The notes: generated by a model from the letters alone, not told the origin. 64,000 bases of DNA from Pseudomonas protegens (GCF_003363755.1 NZ_CP031396.1:4372501-4436500), one strand, 5' to 3'. Shown: positions 30,728 to 39,292, counted from the stretch's first letter. A program made the numbers and translations.

Positions 30728-30766
30728 TTATCCACTTAGTGGGCGATTGCTATCCACTGGGTTGGC
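30728..30766 (+). promoter_or_regulatory. Second pair of AntR-like half-sites near antR
   Basis: TATCCACT occurs at 30729 and 30751, again 22 bp apart, and the first copy extends to TATCCACTTAGTGGGC, which closely resembles TATCCGCTTAGTCGGC at 30574. The pair lies about 90 bp before antR and could mediate autoregulation or looping. The 30601-30727 stretch between the two pairs shows nothing else clear. Confidence 0.55.
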
Positions 30767-30854
30767 AGCGTTGCCGGCTGGCGCAAAACTTGCCCTGTCA
30801 CACAAGACGCGCCGTCAGAGCGCGCTGAATAATAATTGCCGTGGGTGCGCCGTG

Positions 30855-31868
30855 ATGAATAGCAAGGCTGATGGGCTGTTTCGCGAGATTCGTATCGATC
30901 GCTATGACCTTGAAGGGGCCAGGAACTGGATGGCGGGTATCTGTGGGCCGCACCGCCTGGAAACCGCTAACCCCGAACGCATTCGTTTCCACCACAGTGC
31001 CAACGTCCTCAGGTCACGCGCCACGACCCTGGGCATCATCGAATACGGCACCGATGTGGTCGTCGATATCGAGGACACCGAGCGCTTCAGCAGCTACAGC
31101 CTGAGCCTGCCCCTGTGCGGCGAGCAGGAGCTGAGCAAGGACGGTCGCCTGCTGCGTTCGGACCCGGACCAGGGGGTGATCGTTGCTCCCAACGAAAGCC
31201 AGGTGCTGGCCATCTCCGGTGACTGCCGCAAGTTGCAGGTGGTGATCTCCCGGCCGGCCATGAGCGAAGCCCTGGAGGCGTTGCTGCAACGCCCGGTCGA
31301 GCAGCCGCTGCGCTTTGAGCCTGCCATGGACGCACGGCAGGGCGCCGCCGCGGCCTGGTGGCGCATGGCGCATCACTTCATTGGCGAACTGGCCCAGGGC
31401 AACGAACTTTACGAGCAACTGGCCTTCACCCGGGAAATCGAGAGCTCCCTGATCAAGGGCCTGATCCTGGCCCAACCCAACAACTACTCTGCGGAGCTGC
31501 AGGCGATGCTCGGGGTCAAGCTGCCGCATTACCTGGTGCGGGCCCGCCAGTACCTGCACGAGCATGCCCGAGAGGCGGTGCACCTGGAGGACCTGGAAGC
31601 CGCCGCCGGTGTTTCACGCTTCAAGCTGTTCGAGGCCTTCCGCAAGTACTTTGCCCTGTCGCCCATGGCCTATCTCAAGCGCTATCGGCTCAACGGCGTG
31701 CGCCAGGACATTCTCGAACACGGCGCGGCGCGCAATATTTCCGAGATTGCCCTGGCCTGGGGCTTTACCCACCTGGGGCGGTTTTCCGCGGAGTACCGCA
31801 AGCTGTTCGACGAGGCGCCGAGCGCCACAGTCCAGCGCCACCAGGCGCGGCGCCCGGTGGGGTTCTAG
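30855..31868 (+). CDS. antR: AraC-family activator of anthranilate degradation
   Basis: AntR activates antABC in response to anthranilate. The 337-residue protein has an N-terminal AraC-binding-like domain and a C-terminal double HTH (residues about 235-330: VHLEDLEAAAGVSRFKLFEAF, then ISEIALAWGFTHLGRFSAEYRKLF). The ATG at 30855 was chosen over upstream in-frame starts that lie among the operator repeats. An AATAATAA stretch at 30828-30835 in its leader matches the Hfq/Crc target motif. It is divergent from antA and convergent with kynR. Confidence 0.93.
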   Translation: MNSKADGLFREIRIDRYDLEGARNWMAGICGPHRLETANPERIRFHHSANVLRSRATTLGIIEYGTDVVVDIEDTERFSSYSLSLPLCGEQELSKDGRLLRSDPDQGVIVAPNESQVLAISGDCRKLQVVISRPAMSEALEALLQRPVEQPLRFEPAMDARQGAAAAWWRMAHHFIGELAQGNELYEQLAFTREIESSLIKGLILAQPNNYSAELQAMLGVKLPHYLVRARQYLHEHAREAVHLEDLEAAAGVSRFKLFEAFRKYFALSPMAYLKRYRLNGVRQDILEHGAARNISEIALAWGFTHLGRFSAEYRKLFDEAPSATVQRHQARRPVGF

Positions 31869-31874
31869 GACGTA

Positions 31875-32357
31875 CTACTTGCGCAGCACCAGATCCAGCA
31901 GGCCGTCCTGTTCCTTGATCTTCTGCAGGACGATTTCCGAGCGGATATCGGTAACCCCGGACGCGCGGTTCAAGTGATTGACGATGAAATCCGAGAAGTG
32001 CTTGAGGTTGCGCGCCTGCACCCGCAGCACGTAGTTGCTGGCGCCGGTGATCACGTAGGCGGCCACCACTTCCGGCCATTGCTGGACCTTGCTGATAAAG
32101 GTCTCGTGCCAGCCCTCCACATCCTGGCGCAGGGACACATGGACGATGGCTTCCAACTCGATCCCCAGGCGCTCGGCGTTGAGCTGGGCGCGATAGCTGC
32201 TGATGATCCCGTCGCCTTCGAGCATGCGCAGGCGGCGCAGGCAGGCGGAGGGTGAAAGGGCGACTTTCTCCGCCAGTTCCTGATTGCTGATACGTCCATC
32301 CTGTTGCAGGAAGTAGAGGATGCGCAGGTCGGTGGAGTCGAGGGTCATGGCTGGCAT
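31875..32357 (-). CDS. kynR: Lrp/AsnC-family regulator of kynurenine genes
   Basis: KynR is the Lrp-type activator of kyn genes that responds to kynurenine. The 160-residue protein has the N-terminal AsnC HTH (DLRILYFLQQDGRISNQELA, then LSPSACLRRLRMLE) and a C-terminal RAM ligand-binding domain (VVAAYVITGASNYVLRV). It is divergent from kynU, the standard KynR position in Pseudomonas. Two ATGs three codons apart are possible. It ends 6 bp from antR, in convergence. Confidence 0.92.
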   Translation of the reverse strand: MPAMTLDSTDLRILYFLQQDGRISNQELAEKVALSPSACLRRLRMLEGDGIISSYRAQLNAERLGIELEAIVHVSLRQDVEGWHETFISKVQQWPEVVAAYVITGASNYVLRVQARNLKHFSDFIVNHLNRASGVTDIRSEIVLQKIKEQDGLLDLVLRK

Positions 32358-32383
32358 AAATCCGCGTTTTTTATTGAAGGATT

Positions 32384-32437
32384 AGAATTTTATTCGAGAT
32401 TAGTACGATAACGCGCTGCACTTTGCACGAAAATTCT
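32384..32437. promoter_or_regulatory. Inverted repeat between kynR and kynU
   Basis: AGAATTTT (32384) and AAAATTCT (32430) are perfect 8-bp inverted repeats in an AT-rich stretch between the divergent genes. TTTGCACGAAAATTC on the right arm partly resembles TTTGCGAAATATC of the kynB repeat. This is a candidate KynR site; inference. Confidence 0.45.
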
Positions 32438-32536
32438 AGCTGGCTTCGTCCATTATTTCCTGAGTTTGCGGGTCGTCCAGACCCCGTGCCCGGCCTGTTC
32501 CAGGCGGGCATGACCTTGACCAAGACAGGACTTCCA

Positions 32537-33787
32537 ATGATCGATAAAAACCACTGCCTGCGTCTCGATGAACAGGACCCACTGGCGCCGCTGCGCCAAC
32601 AGTTCGCCTTGCCCGAGGGGGTGATCTACCTCGATGGCAACTCCCTGGGTGCTCGCCCTGTGGCCGCCCTGGAACGGGCCCGGCAAGTGATCGAGCAGGA
32701 GTGGGGCGACGGCCTGATCCGCAGTTGGAACAGCGCCGGCTGGCGTGACCTGTCCCAGCGCCTGGGGGACCGCCTGGCCCCGCTGATCGGCGCCGGCAGC
32801 GGCGAAGTGGTGATCACCGACACCACGTCCATCAACCTGTTCAAAGTCCTCAGCGCCGCCCTGCAGGTGCAGGCCGAGCGTGCCCCCGAGCGGCGGGTGA
32901 TCGTTTCCGAGAGCAGCAACTTTCCCACCGACCTGTACATCGCCGAGGGCCTGACCCGGATGCTTGAGCAGGGCTATTCCCTGCGCCTGGTAGACAGCCC
33001 GGAACAACTGCCAGCCGCCATCGACCAGGACGTGGCGGTGGTGATGCTCACCCACGTCAACTACAAGACCGGCTACATGCACGACATGCAGGCCGTCACC
33101 GGACTGATCCACGAAGCCGGCGCCCTGAGCCTCTGGGACCTGGCCCATTCGGCCGGCGCAGTGCCGGTGGAGCTGAATCGCAGCGGCGCCGACTACGCCA
33201 TCGGCTGCACCTACAAATACCTCAACGGCGGCCCGGGTTCGCAAGCCTTCGCCTGGGTTGCTCCTGCCCTGTGCAATCTGGTGACCCAGCCGCTGTCCGG
33301 CTGGTTCGGCCATGCCCGGCAGTTCGACATGGCCACCCAGTACGAGCCCGCCAGCGGTATCGCCCGCTACCTGTGCGGCACCCAGCCGATCACTTCGCTG
33401 GCCATGGTCGAGTGCGGCCTTGAGGTCTTCGAACAGACCGACATGCAGAGCCTGCGGCGCAAGTCCCTGGCCCTGACCGACCTGTTCATCGAACTGGTGG
33501 AACAGCGTTGCGCCGGCCACGACCTGAAGCTGGTGACCCCACGCGATCACGTCAAGCGTGGCAGCCACGTGAGCTTCGAACACCCTGAAGGTTATGCGGT
33601 GATCCAGGCCCTGATCGCCCGGGGCGTGATTGGTGATTATCGCGAGCCGCGCATCATGCGTTTCGGCTTCACCCCGCTGTACACCCGTTTCAGCGAAGTC
33701 TGGGACGCGGTGCAGATTCTCGGTGAAATCCTTGATCAGAAAACCTGGGCCCAGGCGCAGTTCCAGGTGCGTCACAGCGTGACCTGA
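32537..33787 (+). CDS. kynU: Kynureninase
   Basis: KynU is a PLP enzyme that cleaves kynurenine to anthranilate and alanine, joining the kynBA products to AntABC. The ATG at 32537, with AGGA before it, gives 416 residues, and the PLP lysine then falls at K227 in CTYKYLNGGPG, the number reported for the P. fluorescens enzyme. Other signatures are YLDGNSLGARP near the start and LWDLAHSAGAVPVEL for the cofactor aspartate. It is followed by an amino-acid permease, and a KynR gene lies divergently upstream. Confidence 0.97.
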   Translation: MIDKNHCLRLDEQDPLAPLRQQFALPEGVIYLDGNSLGARPVAALERARQVIEQEWGDGLIRSWNSAGWRDLSQRLGDRLAPLIGAGSGEVVITDTTSINLFKVLSAALQVQAERAPERRVIVSESSNFPTDLYIAEGLTRMLEQGYSLRLVDSPEQLPAAIDQDVAVVMLTHVNYKTGYMHDMQAVTGLIHEAGALSLWDLAHSAGAVPVELNRSGADYAIGCTYKYLNGGPGSQAFAWVAPALCNLVTQPLSGWFGHARQFDMATQYEPASGIARYLCGTQPITSLAMVECGLEVFEQTDMQSLRRKSLALTDLFIELVEQRCAGHDLKLVTPRDHVKRGSHVSFEHPEGYAVIQALIARGVIGDYREPRIMRFGFTPLYTRFSEVWDAVQILGEILDQKTWAQAQFQVRHSVT

Positions 33788-33800
33788 GACGCGCTTTATC

Positions 33801-33831
33801 CCCTGGTTGCTGCTGCATGCGGCAACCAGGG
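33801..33831 (+). other. Stable hairpin between kynU and the permease
   Basis: A perfect 10-bp inverted repeat (CCCTGGTTGC / GCAACCAGGG) with an 11-nt loop begins 13 nt after the kynU stop. No T tract follows. It may be a 3'-end stabilising or partial-termination structure that separates expression of the two genes. Confidence 0.55.
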
Positions 33832-33876
33832 CAGCGGCACAAGGACGGGCCGTCACAACGATTCATACGTGCACAC

Positions 33877-33884
33877 AACAATAA
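33877..33884 (+). promoter_or_regulatory. Hfq/Crc-type CA motif in permease leader
   Basis: AACAATAA fits the AANAANAA consensus bound by Hfq with Crc in Pseudomonas catabolite repression, and it abuts the AGAGG ribosome-binding site of the permease. Target status is inferred. Confidence 0.5.
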
Positions 33885-33897
33885 AGAGGCACTCAAA

Positions 33898-35301
33898 GTG
33901 ACCACCTCCAACAAGGGTTTCGAAGCGATTTCCAATCGCGAGCACGGCCTCAGGCGGCAGTTGACCGCCGGCCAGATGAGCATGATCGCCATCGGCGGGG
34001 CCATCGGCACCGGCCTGTTCATGGGCAGTGCCTATGCCATCGGCTATGCCGGCCCCAGCGTGCTGCTGAGCTACGCCATCGGCGCGTTGATCACTCTGCT
34101 GCTGATGGGTTGCCTGGCGGAAATGACCGTGGCCCATTCCACTTCTGGCTCCTTCGGCGCCTACGCCGAGTTCTACATCGGCCCGCTGGCCGGGTTCCTG
34201 GTGCGTTATGCCTACTGGGCGGCCATCGTGCTGGCGGTGGGCGCCGAGGTCACGGCCATCGCCATGTACATGAAGTACTGGTTCGCCAACGTTCCGGAGT
34301 GGGTGTGGATTGTTTCCTTCTCCAGCGTGCTGATTCTGCTTAACGCCATCAGCGTGAAGACCTTCGGCAACTTCGAATACTGGTTCTCCACCATCAAGAT
34401 CGCCGCCATCGTCGGTTTCATCATCCTTGCGGTGTATGTGGTGTTCGGCTCCGGCAACCCCGATTACGGCGTGCACAACTACAGCGCCCACGGCGGCTTC
34501 TTTCCCAATGGTTTCCAGGGCATGTGGATCGCGGTGATCGTGTCGATCTTCAGTTACCTGAGCGTGGAAATGATCGCGGTGGCGGCGGGTGAGGCCAAGG
34601 ACCCGCAACGTGCGGTGAAGCAGGCGTTTCGCGCCACCATCGTGCGCCTGGTGGTGTTCTACCTGCTGACCCTGGCGCTGATGCTGGCCATCGTGCCCTG
34701 GGTCCAGGCGGGCAAGGCCCAGAGCCCGTTCGTCACGGTGATGCAGACCATCGGCATTCCCGGGGCCACCGGGGTGATGAACTTCGTGATCCTGATCGCG
34801 GCCTTGTCGGCGATGAACAGCCAGCTCTACATCACCACGCGGATGATGTTCAGCCTGTCCCGCGCCGGCTTTGCGCCCAAGTCCATGGGCGCCCTGAGCA
34901 AGACCGGGATTCCGCTGAATGCCTTGTTGCTGTCCAGCTCCGGTATTGCCCTGGCCACCTTGATCAACGTGCTGTACCCGGAGAGCTCATTCGTCCTGAT
35001 GATGGCGATCTCGATGTTCGGCGCGATCTTCACCTGGTTCATGATCTTCCTCACCCACTACTGCTTCCGTCGTTATCACCAGCGCCACGGTGAACAGCAA
35101 CTGTCATTCCGCATGCGCCTGTTTCCCTACAGCACCCTGCTGGGACTGGTGCTGATGGGGGCGGTGATGATCACCACCTTCTTCACCGAGGCGTTCAAGA
35201 TGACCCTGGTGTTCGGGGTGCCCTTCCTGCTGTTGCTGACCCTGGTCTACTACCTGTGCTTCCGTAAGCCCAGGACGGTCGCCGGACTGTCCGAGGTCTG
35301 A
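33898..35301 (+). CDS. Amino acid permease (APC superfamily) downstream of kynU
   Basis: A 467-residue, 12-helix permease of the amino acid transporter (AAT) family: its N-terminus GLRRQLTAGQMSMIAIGGAIGTGLFMG and the EMTVAHSTSGSFGAYAEFYI stretch mark the family. Start is the GTG at 33898 with AGAGG before it. It follows kynU in the same direction, separated by a hairpin, so it may import tryptophan, kynurenine or alanine-type substrates. It is clearly different from the AroP-type permease at 26102, so the region carries two distinct amino-acid importers. The substrate is not known. Confidence 0.88.
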   Translation: MTTSNKGFEAISNREHGLRRQLTAGQMSMIAIGGAIGTGLFMGSAYAIGYAGPSVLLSYAIGALITLLLMGCLAEMTVAHSTSGSFGAYAEFYIGPLAGFLVRYAYWAAIVLAVGAEVTAIAMYMKYWFANVPEWVWIVSFSSVLILLNAISVKTFGNFEYWFSTIKIAAIVGFIILAVYVVFGSGNPDYGVHNYSAHGGFFPNGFQGMWIAVIVSIFSYLSVEMIAVAAGEAKDPQRAVKQAFRATIVRLVVFYLLTLALMLAIVPWVQAGKAQSPFVTVMQTIGIPGATGVMNFVILIAALSAMNSQLYITTRMMFSLSRAGFAPKSMGALSKTGIPLNALLLSSSGIALATLINVLYPESSFVLMMAISMFGAIFTWFMIFLTHYCFRRYHQRHGEQQLSFRMRLFPYSTLLGLVLMGAVMITTFFTEAFKMTLVFGVPFLLLLTLVYYLCFRKPRTVAGLSEV

Positions 35302-35317
35302 GGCCACGCCTCCCGGA

Positions 35318-35651
35318 TGTCCAGCAGCTTGGCGTGTTCTCGTATACGTGGAGGCCGGTGTACCGGCCGATCACCCCATTCATGGGCTTCGCATCCTGGT
35401 CGATACGATTCTCCGCGAGCTGAGCGATCTGCTGGACACCCGCCATGCGGACGCTGGGCGGCCGTCGAATCCGTCTGAGCGGATTCTCCGGGCATCGCTG
35501 GTGCAGGTTGTGTATAGCGTGCTTAGCGAGCGACTAAGGAGGGTGGTGAGGCCTCGCCACCTTGCGAGGCTGGGTCACCTGGGCCTTAGCGGCTTACAAT
35601 GCGATCCGCCTGGGCGCAATCGCTGGGTGGTGGCAGCCATCCCCGACATGA
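35318..35651 (+). pseudogene. IS5-type transposase remnant with internal deletion
   Basis: One frame reads VYVEAGVPADHPIHGL and SERILRASLVQVVYSVLSERL, the N-terminal part of an IS5-group transposase. From 35550 a different frame reads GLATLRGWVTWALAAYNAIR and ends at TGA 35649-35651, the usual C-terminal end. The catalytic DDE middle (several hundred residues) is missing and the two ends are joined out of frame, so this cannot encode an active transposase. Identification is by remembered family motifs. No clear terminal inverted repeats were found. Confidence 0.72.
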
Positions 35652-35721
35652 GTTGTGGTGAGTGTCGCGCTTGCGACGAACGAGCCGACTTGAAAATCCA
35701 AAACCTTCAAAGGTGCTGCGC

Positions 35722-35949
35722 ATGACAAATTGGCAACGTGGTGACTTAGTCGAGCTAGACGGCCTTCTTGCGGTCGTGGTCGGCATTGAGGGGGACCCAA
35801 ATGTCCCCGAGGAACACATCGCAGTTTGGTTTGGTGCCCCAAGTTGCCTCCGAAAGTCTAAGGGCGGAGCTGGTGGAGCGAGTCCGGAGGTCTGGACGGT
35901 GCCAGCGGACTTGTTCGTGCGAGCCGCTGAGCCTGATTGGCGTCACTAA
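35722..35949 (+). CDS. Small hypothetical protein beside the IS remnant
   Basis: A 75-residue soluble protein beginning MTNWQRGDLVELDGLLAVVVG, with AAGGTG before the ATG at 35722. It is acidic, without signal peptide or membrane helix; the N-terminal half looks like a small beta-barrel. No family is recognised with certainty. It lies in a less GC-rich pocket between an IS5-type remnant and a MerR gene, which suggests horizontal arrival. An orphan immunity-type protein is one possibility, without direct support. Confidence 0.65.
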   Translation: MTNWQRGDLVELDGLLAVVVGIEGDPNVPEEHIAVWFGAPSCLRKSKGGAGGASPEVWTVPADLFVRAAEPDWRH

Positions 35950-36002
35950 TTAATTGAATTTTCTATCGGAATGCACCTTTCTGCTCCTTTCTCAACGACC
36001 CG

Positions 36003-36374
36003 CTAGAGGCTGCCCAAGGGGCACTCTTCGCGAGCCTGTTGCAGGCTGGTCTCGAAGACTTCGAGCCGGCCCTGCAACTGCTGCAAGTCATCGATCTGTT
36101 GTTGCAGCTCGCGCCTCTTTTGCGCCAGGGCGGCCTGTGCGCGGTCCCAGGGAAAGGCCTGGCCCTGGTGCGTGGCGAACACCTGCTGCAATTCCTTGAG
36201 TTTGAAACCCAACTGCTGCGCGCACTTGATGAACATCAGTTGCTCGACGCTCTGGGCGTCATAGAGACGGTAGCGACCCTGACGCGGAGCTTCGGGCAAC
36301 AGGCCGATGGCTTCGTAGTGACGGATGCTCTTGACCGTGGTCCCGGACAGTTGCGCGGCTTGGCCGATGTACAT
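36003..36374 (-). CDS. MerR-family regulator
   Basis: A 123-residue MerR-type regulator: N-terminal HTH (MYIGQAAQLSGTTVKSIRHYEAIGLL-type segment, residues 1-26, then RLYDAQSVEQLMFIKCAQQLGF), followed by a coiled-coil dimerisation helix (about 78-115) and a short tail with a single cysteine. The start at 36374 has AGGAG 5 nt upstream; the longer reading frame upstream is antisense to the neighbour. It follows the NAD(P)H oxidoreductase gene by 62 bp on the same strand and probably regulates it. The effector is unknown. Confidence 0.9.
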   Translation of the reverse strand: MYIGQAAQLSGTTVKSIRHYEAIGLLPEAPRQGRYRLYDAQSVEQLMFIKCAQQLGFKLKELQQVFATHQGQAFPWDRAQAALAQKRRELQQQIDDLQQLQGRLEVFETSLQQAREECPLGSL

Positions 36375-36436
36375 GAAAACTCCTTGTTCAGTACCGATTT
36401 CGGGCGGTGGACAGCCTTGCGCATTATCCGGTGGAT

Positions 36437-37012
36437 TCACTGCCTGGCAAGGTATTGCGCCTGCATCAGCCAATCCGCCTTGCGTTCTTCGCTGGCGTCC
36501 AGCACCGGGCCAAAGGTCAGGGTGCGCAACGGCTTGATGCCGCAGAAGGCCAGGGTGGTGCGGCGCATCTGCTGCAAGCCGGGCATGCGATAGAACCAGC
36601 GGAAATACCAGGGTGGGGTGTCCATGGTCACCATCAGGTGGGCGGTGCGGCCCTTGAGCAGTTGCTCGGGAAAGGCCTTGCCGGGGCGGTACTTGAAGGC
36701 GAAGCCGGGCAGCAGCACACGGTCGAGAAAGCCCTTCATCAGGGCTGGAATCCCGCCCCACCAGATGGGGAAGACCCAGGTCAGGTGCTCGGCCCAGAGG
36801 ATGTCGGCCTGGGCCCGTTGCAGGTCTTCCTCCAGAGGCTGGATCTGCCGGTAGCCTTCGCGCAGCACCGGATCGAAGCGCAGCTCGCCGAGCCTGAGCT
36901 GGCGCACGTCATGCCCGGCTTCCTGCGCCGCCTTCACATAGCGCTCGCTCAATGCCGCGCACAGGCTGTTGCGCGAGGGGTGGCCGAGAATCACCAGGAT
37001 GCGTTTGCTCAT
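36437..37012 (-). CDS. NAD(P)H:quinone oxidoreductase, flavodoxin-2 fold
   Basis: A 191-residue FMN/FAD enzyme of the NQO1/KefF/MdaB family, which reduces quinones or similar electrophiles with NAD(P)H in the cytosol. The N-terminal ILVILGHPSRNSLCAAL binds the flavin phosphate, and WVFPIWWGGIPALMKGFLDRV with GRTAHLMVTMDTP are family signatures. The ATG at 37012 is selected as the first family-consistent start. It lies upstream of merR on the same strand and just downstream of a LysR gene, suggesting an inducible quinone or redox-stress response. Confidence 0.9.
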   Translation of the reverse strand: MSKRILVILGHPSRNSLCAALSERYVKAAQEAGHDVRQLRLGELRFDPVLREGYRQIQPLEEDLQRAQADILWAEHLTWVFPIWWGGIPALMKGFLDRVLLPGFAFKYRPGKAFPEQLLKGRTAHLMVTMDTPPWYFRWFYRMPGLQQMRRTTLAFCGIKPLRTLTFGPVLDASEERKADWLMQAQYLARQ

Positions 37013-37068
37013 TACCGTGGTCCTTGAGGGATAAACCCCAAGGCTAAAGTCTGCCCCTAAGGGGAGAG

Positions 37069-37950
37069 TCAAGGCGGCAGCAGTGCCGCGCACAAACCTT
37101 GGGCATACAGCGGCAGCGTTGCGAAGTCACGGGCGCATAACAGCAACCGGCGCCGGGCCCAGGCTTCGCCCAGCGGGCGCGACTGCAACGGCAGGTGACG
37201 GTTGCGCTCCAGGGCCGCCAGGGGCACCAGCGCCAGCCCGGCCCCACGGGCCACCATGCGCAGCAGGGCGTCGAAGCCTTCGGCGCGGATGCGCAATTGC
37301 ATGCGTCGTCCCAGGTGCAGGGCCTGTTCCTCCAGATACACCGCCAGGGCGCTATGGCTGGCAAGGCCAACGTAGTCGTGGGCCAGGGTGTCGTTGAAGC
37401 TGGGGTTGGGCTGCAGGTTCAGCGGGTGATCCTGGGGCATCACCAGGACCAGCGGATCATCACGGAAAGGCCGGCTCATCAGTCCCTGAATGTCCACCGC
37501 GTCGGAGACGATACCCAGGTCTGCCGCACCCTGGCGCAGGGCGTGGGTGATGCGTTGGCTGGGCAGTTCCTGCAGGTCGATATCCACCTGGGGCTGGTTG
37601 TGCAGGTAGTCCGCCAGCAGCTCCGGCAGGTACTCGCTGAGGGCGGTGGTGTTGCACAGCAAGCGCACCTGGCCCTTGATTCCCTTGGCGTATTCGGCGA
37701 GGTCCTGTTGCAGGTGTTCGGCGTACAGCAACAGCGTCCGGGCATGTTGGGCCAGGGCCTTGCCGGCGGGCGTCGGGCGAATGCCGCGGCGCCCGCGTTC
37801 GAGGAACTCGATGCCCAGGGAGGCTTCCATGGCGCGGATTCGAGCGCTGGCGGCGGCCAGGGACAGATGGCTGCGAGCGGCCCCGGCGGTGATGTTGCCG
37901 GCGTCGAGAATGTTCAGGTACAGCCGCAGGTCGATCAGGTCGAAGTGCAT
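37069..37950 (-). CDS. LysR-type regulator
   Basis: A 293-residue LysR regulator with N-terminal HTH (LRLYLNILDAGNITAGAARSH, then LSLAAASARIRAMEASLG) and a CysB-like substrate-binding domain. Its gene lies upstream of the quinone reductase on the same strand, separated by 56 bp, and divergent from the TSUP permease across a REPIN. LysR proteins of this subgroup often sit beside TSUP permeases, so either neighbour could be the target. Confidence 0.88.
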   Translation of the reverse strand: MHFDLIDLRLYLNILDAGNITAGAARSHLSLAAASARIRAMEASLGIEFLERGRRGIRPTPAGKALAQHARTLLLYAEHLQQDLAEYAKGIKGQVRLLCNTTALSEYLPELLADYLHNQPQVDIDLQELPSQRITHALRQGAADLGIVSDAVDIQGLMSRPFRDDPLVLVMPQDHPLNLQPNPSFNDTLAHDYVGLASHSALAVYLEEQALHLGRRMQLRIRAEGFDALLRMVARGAGLALVPLAALERNRHLPLQSRPLGEAWARRRLLLCARDFATLPLYAQGLCAALLPP

Positions 37951-38002
37951 GGGGCATTCCTCGGGGAACGGGATCTCTTACGGAGGCCGTGCAGATGTTT
38001 TT

Positions 38003-38084
38003 GTAGGAGCCGGCTTGCCGGCGAAGAGGCCTTCGGATTTTGCATCGGGCTTGAGTGCGCCTTCGCTGGCAAGCCAGCTCCTAC
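38003..38084 (+). repeat. REPIN of the GTAGGAGCCGGCTTGCCGGCG family
   Basis: Left arm GTAGGAGCCGGCTTGCCGG and right arm CTGGCAAGCCAGCTCCTAC are inverted copies of a REP type distinct from the GCCGCTGCCGCAGG family. Another copy is at 42837. It lies between the divergent LysR and TSUP genes. Confidence 0.85.
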
Positions 38085-38188
38085 GGAGGTACGGGCAATA
38101 GGTTTTGGTATGTGCCTATTGCCTGGCAAGAGGCTGGCTCAGTATATGGCAGATTTTCAGCGCGGCGTGCAGGGCGCAGGATAGGCCC

Positions 38189-38953
38189 ATGAACAGCTCT
38201 CTCGCGTTTTACCAGAATCTTGGCATGGCCCTTTCTCTGCTGGTCATCGGCACCTTCGTACTGGCCGGTATGGTCAAGGGGGTGATCGGTCTCGGCCTGC
38301 CCACCATCGCCATGGGGTTGTTGGGACTGGCTATGGCTCCGGCGCAGGCTGCAGCCTTGCTGATCATTCCGGCGACCCTGACCAATCTCTGGCAACTGGC
38401 CTTTGGCGGGCACCTGCCGGGCTTGCTCAAGCGCCTGTGGCCGATGTTGCTGGCGATCTTCGTCGGCACGGCCGCCGGGTCATTGTGGCTGGGCATCGAG
38501 GGCGGGCATTGGGTGGTGCGGGGGTTGGGCGCGGCGTTGCTGCTGTATGCCCTGAGCGGCCTGCTGTTGCCGACCCTGCGCGTGTCGCCGGCCCAGGAGC
38601 GCTGGCTGGCGCCGCTATGCGGGCTGATCACCGGGGTCATCACTTCGGCCACCGGGGTGTTCGTGATCCCGGCGGTGCCCTATCTGCAGGCCCTGGGCTT
38701 GAACAAGGATCAGTTGGTGCAGGCTCTGGGCCTGTCGTTCACGGTGTCGACCCTGGCCCTGGCCGCCGGCCTGCTGTGGCGCGGCGCCCTGGGCAGCGCC
38801 GAGCTGGGGGCTTCCTTGCTGACCCTGGCCCCGGCGCTGTTGGGCATGTGGCTGGGGCAATGGTTGCGCCAGCGCATCAGCGCCTTGCTGTTCAAGCGGG
38901 TGTTCTTCATCGGCCTGGGGCTGCTGGGCGGGCATCTGTTGATCAGCGGCTAG
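38189..38953 (+). CDS. TSUP-family membrane permease (TauE/SafE)
   Basis: A 254-residue membrane protein with about eight hydrophobic helices arranged as two similar halves, as in the TauE/SafE (TSUP) family that exports or imports sulfur-containing anions and organic acids. The repeated GLGLPTIAMGLLGLAM and GVITSATGVFVIPAVPYLQALG motifs mark the halves. The ATG at 38189 follows GCAGGATAGG. The substrate is unknown. It may be controlled by the divergent LysR gene. Confidence 0.85.
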   Translation: MNSSLAFYQNLGMALSLLVIGTFVLAGMVKGVIGLGLPTIAMGLLGLAMAPAQAAALLIIPATLTNLWQLAFGGHLPGLLKRLWPMLLAIFVGTAAGSLWLGIEGGHWVVRGLGAALLLYALSGLLLPTLRVSPAQERWLAPLCGLITGVITSATGVFVIPAVPYLQALGLNKDQLVQALGLSFTVSTLALAAGLLWRGALGSAELGASLLTLAPALLGMWLGQWLRQRISALLFKRVFFIGLGLLGGHLLISG

Positions 38954-38962
38954 ACCTTCGGC

Positions 38963-39292
38963 TCAGCGGCCAGCCGCGGCCGGGCTGAGCATGTCGATGG
39001 CGCGGATCTCGAAGTCGCGCTCCAGGTAGTCCATGCGCGCGTCGAGAAACTGCTGCATGTGCGGCAGGCCAGAGTGGCTATCCAGCGCCTCCTGGGAGGC
39101 CCAGACCTCATAGAAGATGAACAGGCTCGGGTCTTCCCGGTCCCGCAGCATGTGGTACTCGATGCAGCCGGCTTCAGCGCGGCTGGCGGCGACATGGCTC
39201 AGGAAGAACGCCTGGAAGGCGTCGGCGCGCTCGGGACGGGTCTTGGCGTGAAGGATAAAGGCCTGGGGCGTGGACATGCGCAAAGCACTCAT
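38963..39292 (-). CDS. Antibiotic biosynthesis monooxygenase (ABM) family protein
   Basis: A 109-residue dimeric alpha-beta-barrel protein of the ABM/YgiN type, cofactor-free quinol monooxygenase-like. Family features are the ILHAKTRPERADAFQAFFLSHVAASRAEAGCIEY N-terminal half in spacing and the FIFYEVWASQEALDSHS signature. Two starts (39292 and 39277) are possible. It lies between the TSUP permease (convergent) and mdaB (divergent). E. coli YgiN is a partner of MdaB in a quinol-quinone cycle, and here the two genes are divergent neighbours, supporting that role. Confidence 0.85.
   Translation of the reverse strand: MSALRMSTPQAFILHAKTRPERADAFQAFFLSHVAASRAEAGCIEYHMLRDREDPSLFIFYEVWASQEALDSHSGLPHMQQFLDARMDYLERDFEIRAIDMLSPAAAGR

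Noticed and set aside
35348..35725. Reading frame of 125 residues as an intact gene
   Set aside because: Only its first half matches a transposase; the remainder is out of frame with the C-terminal transposase end visible in another frame, so it is a pseudogene.
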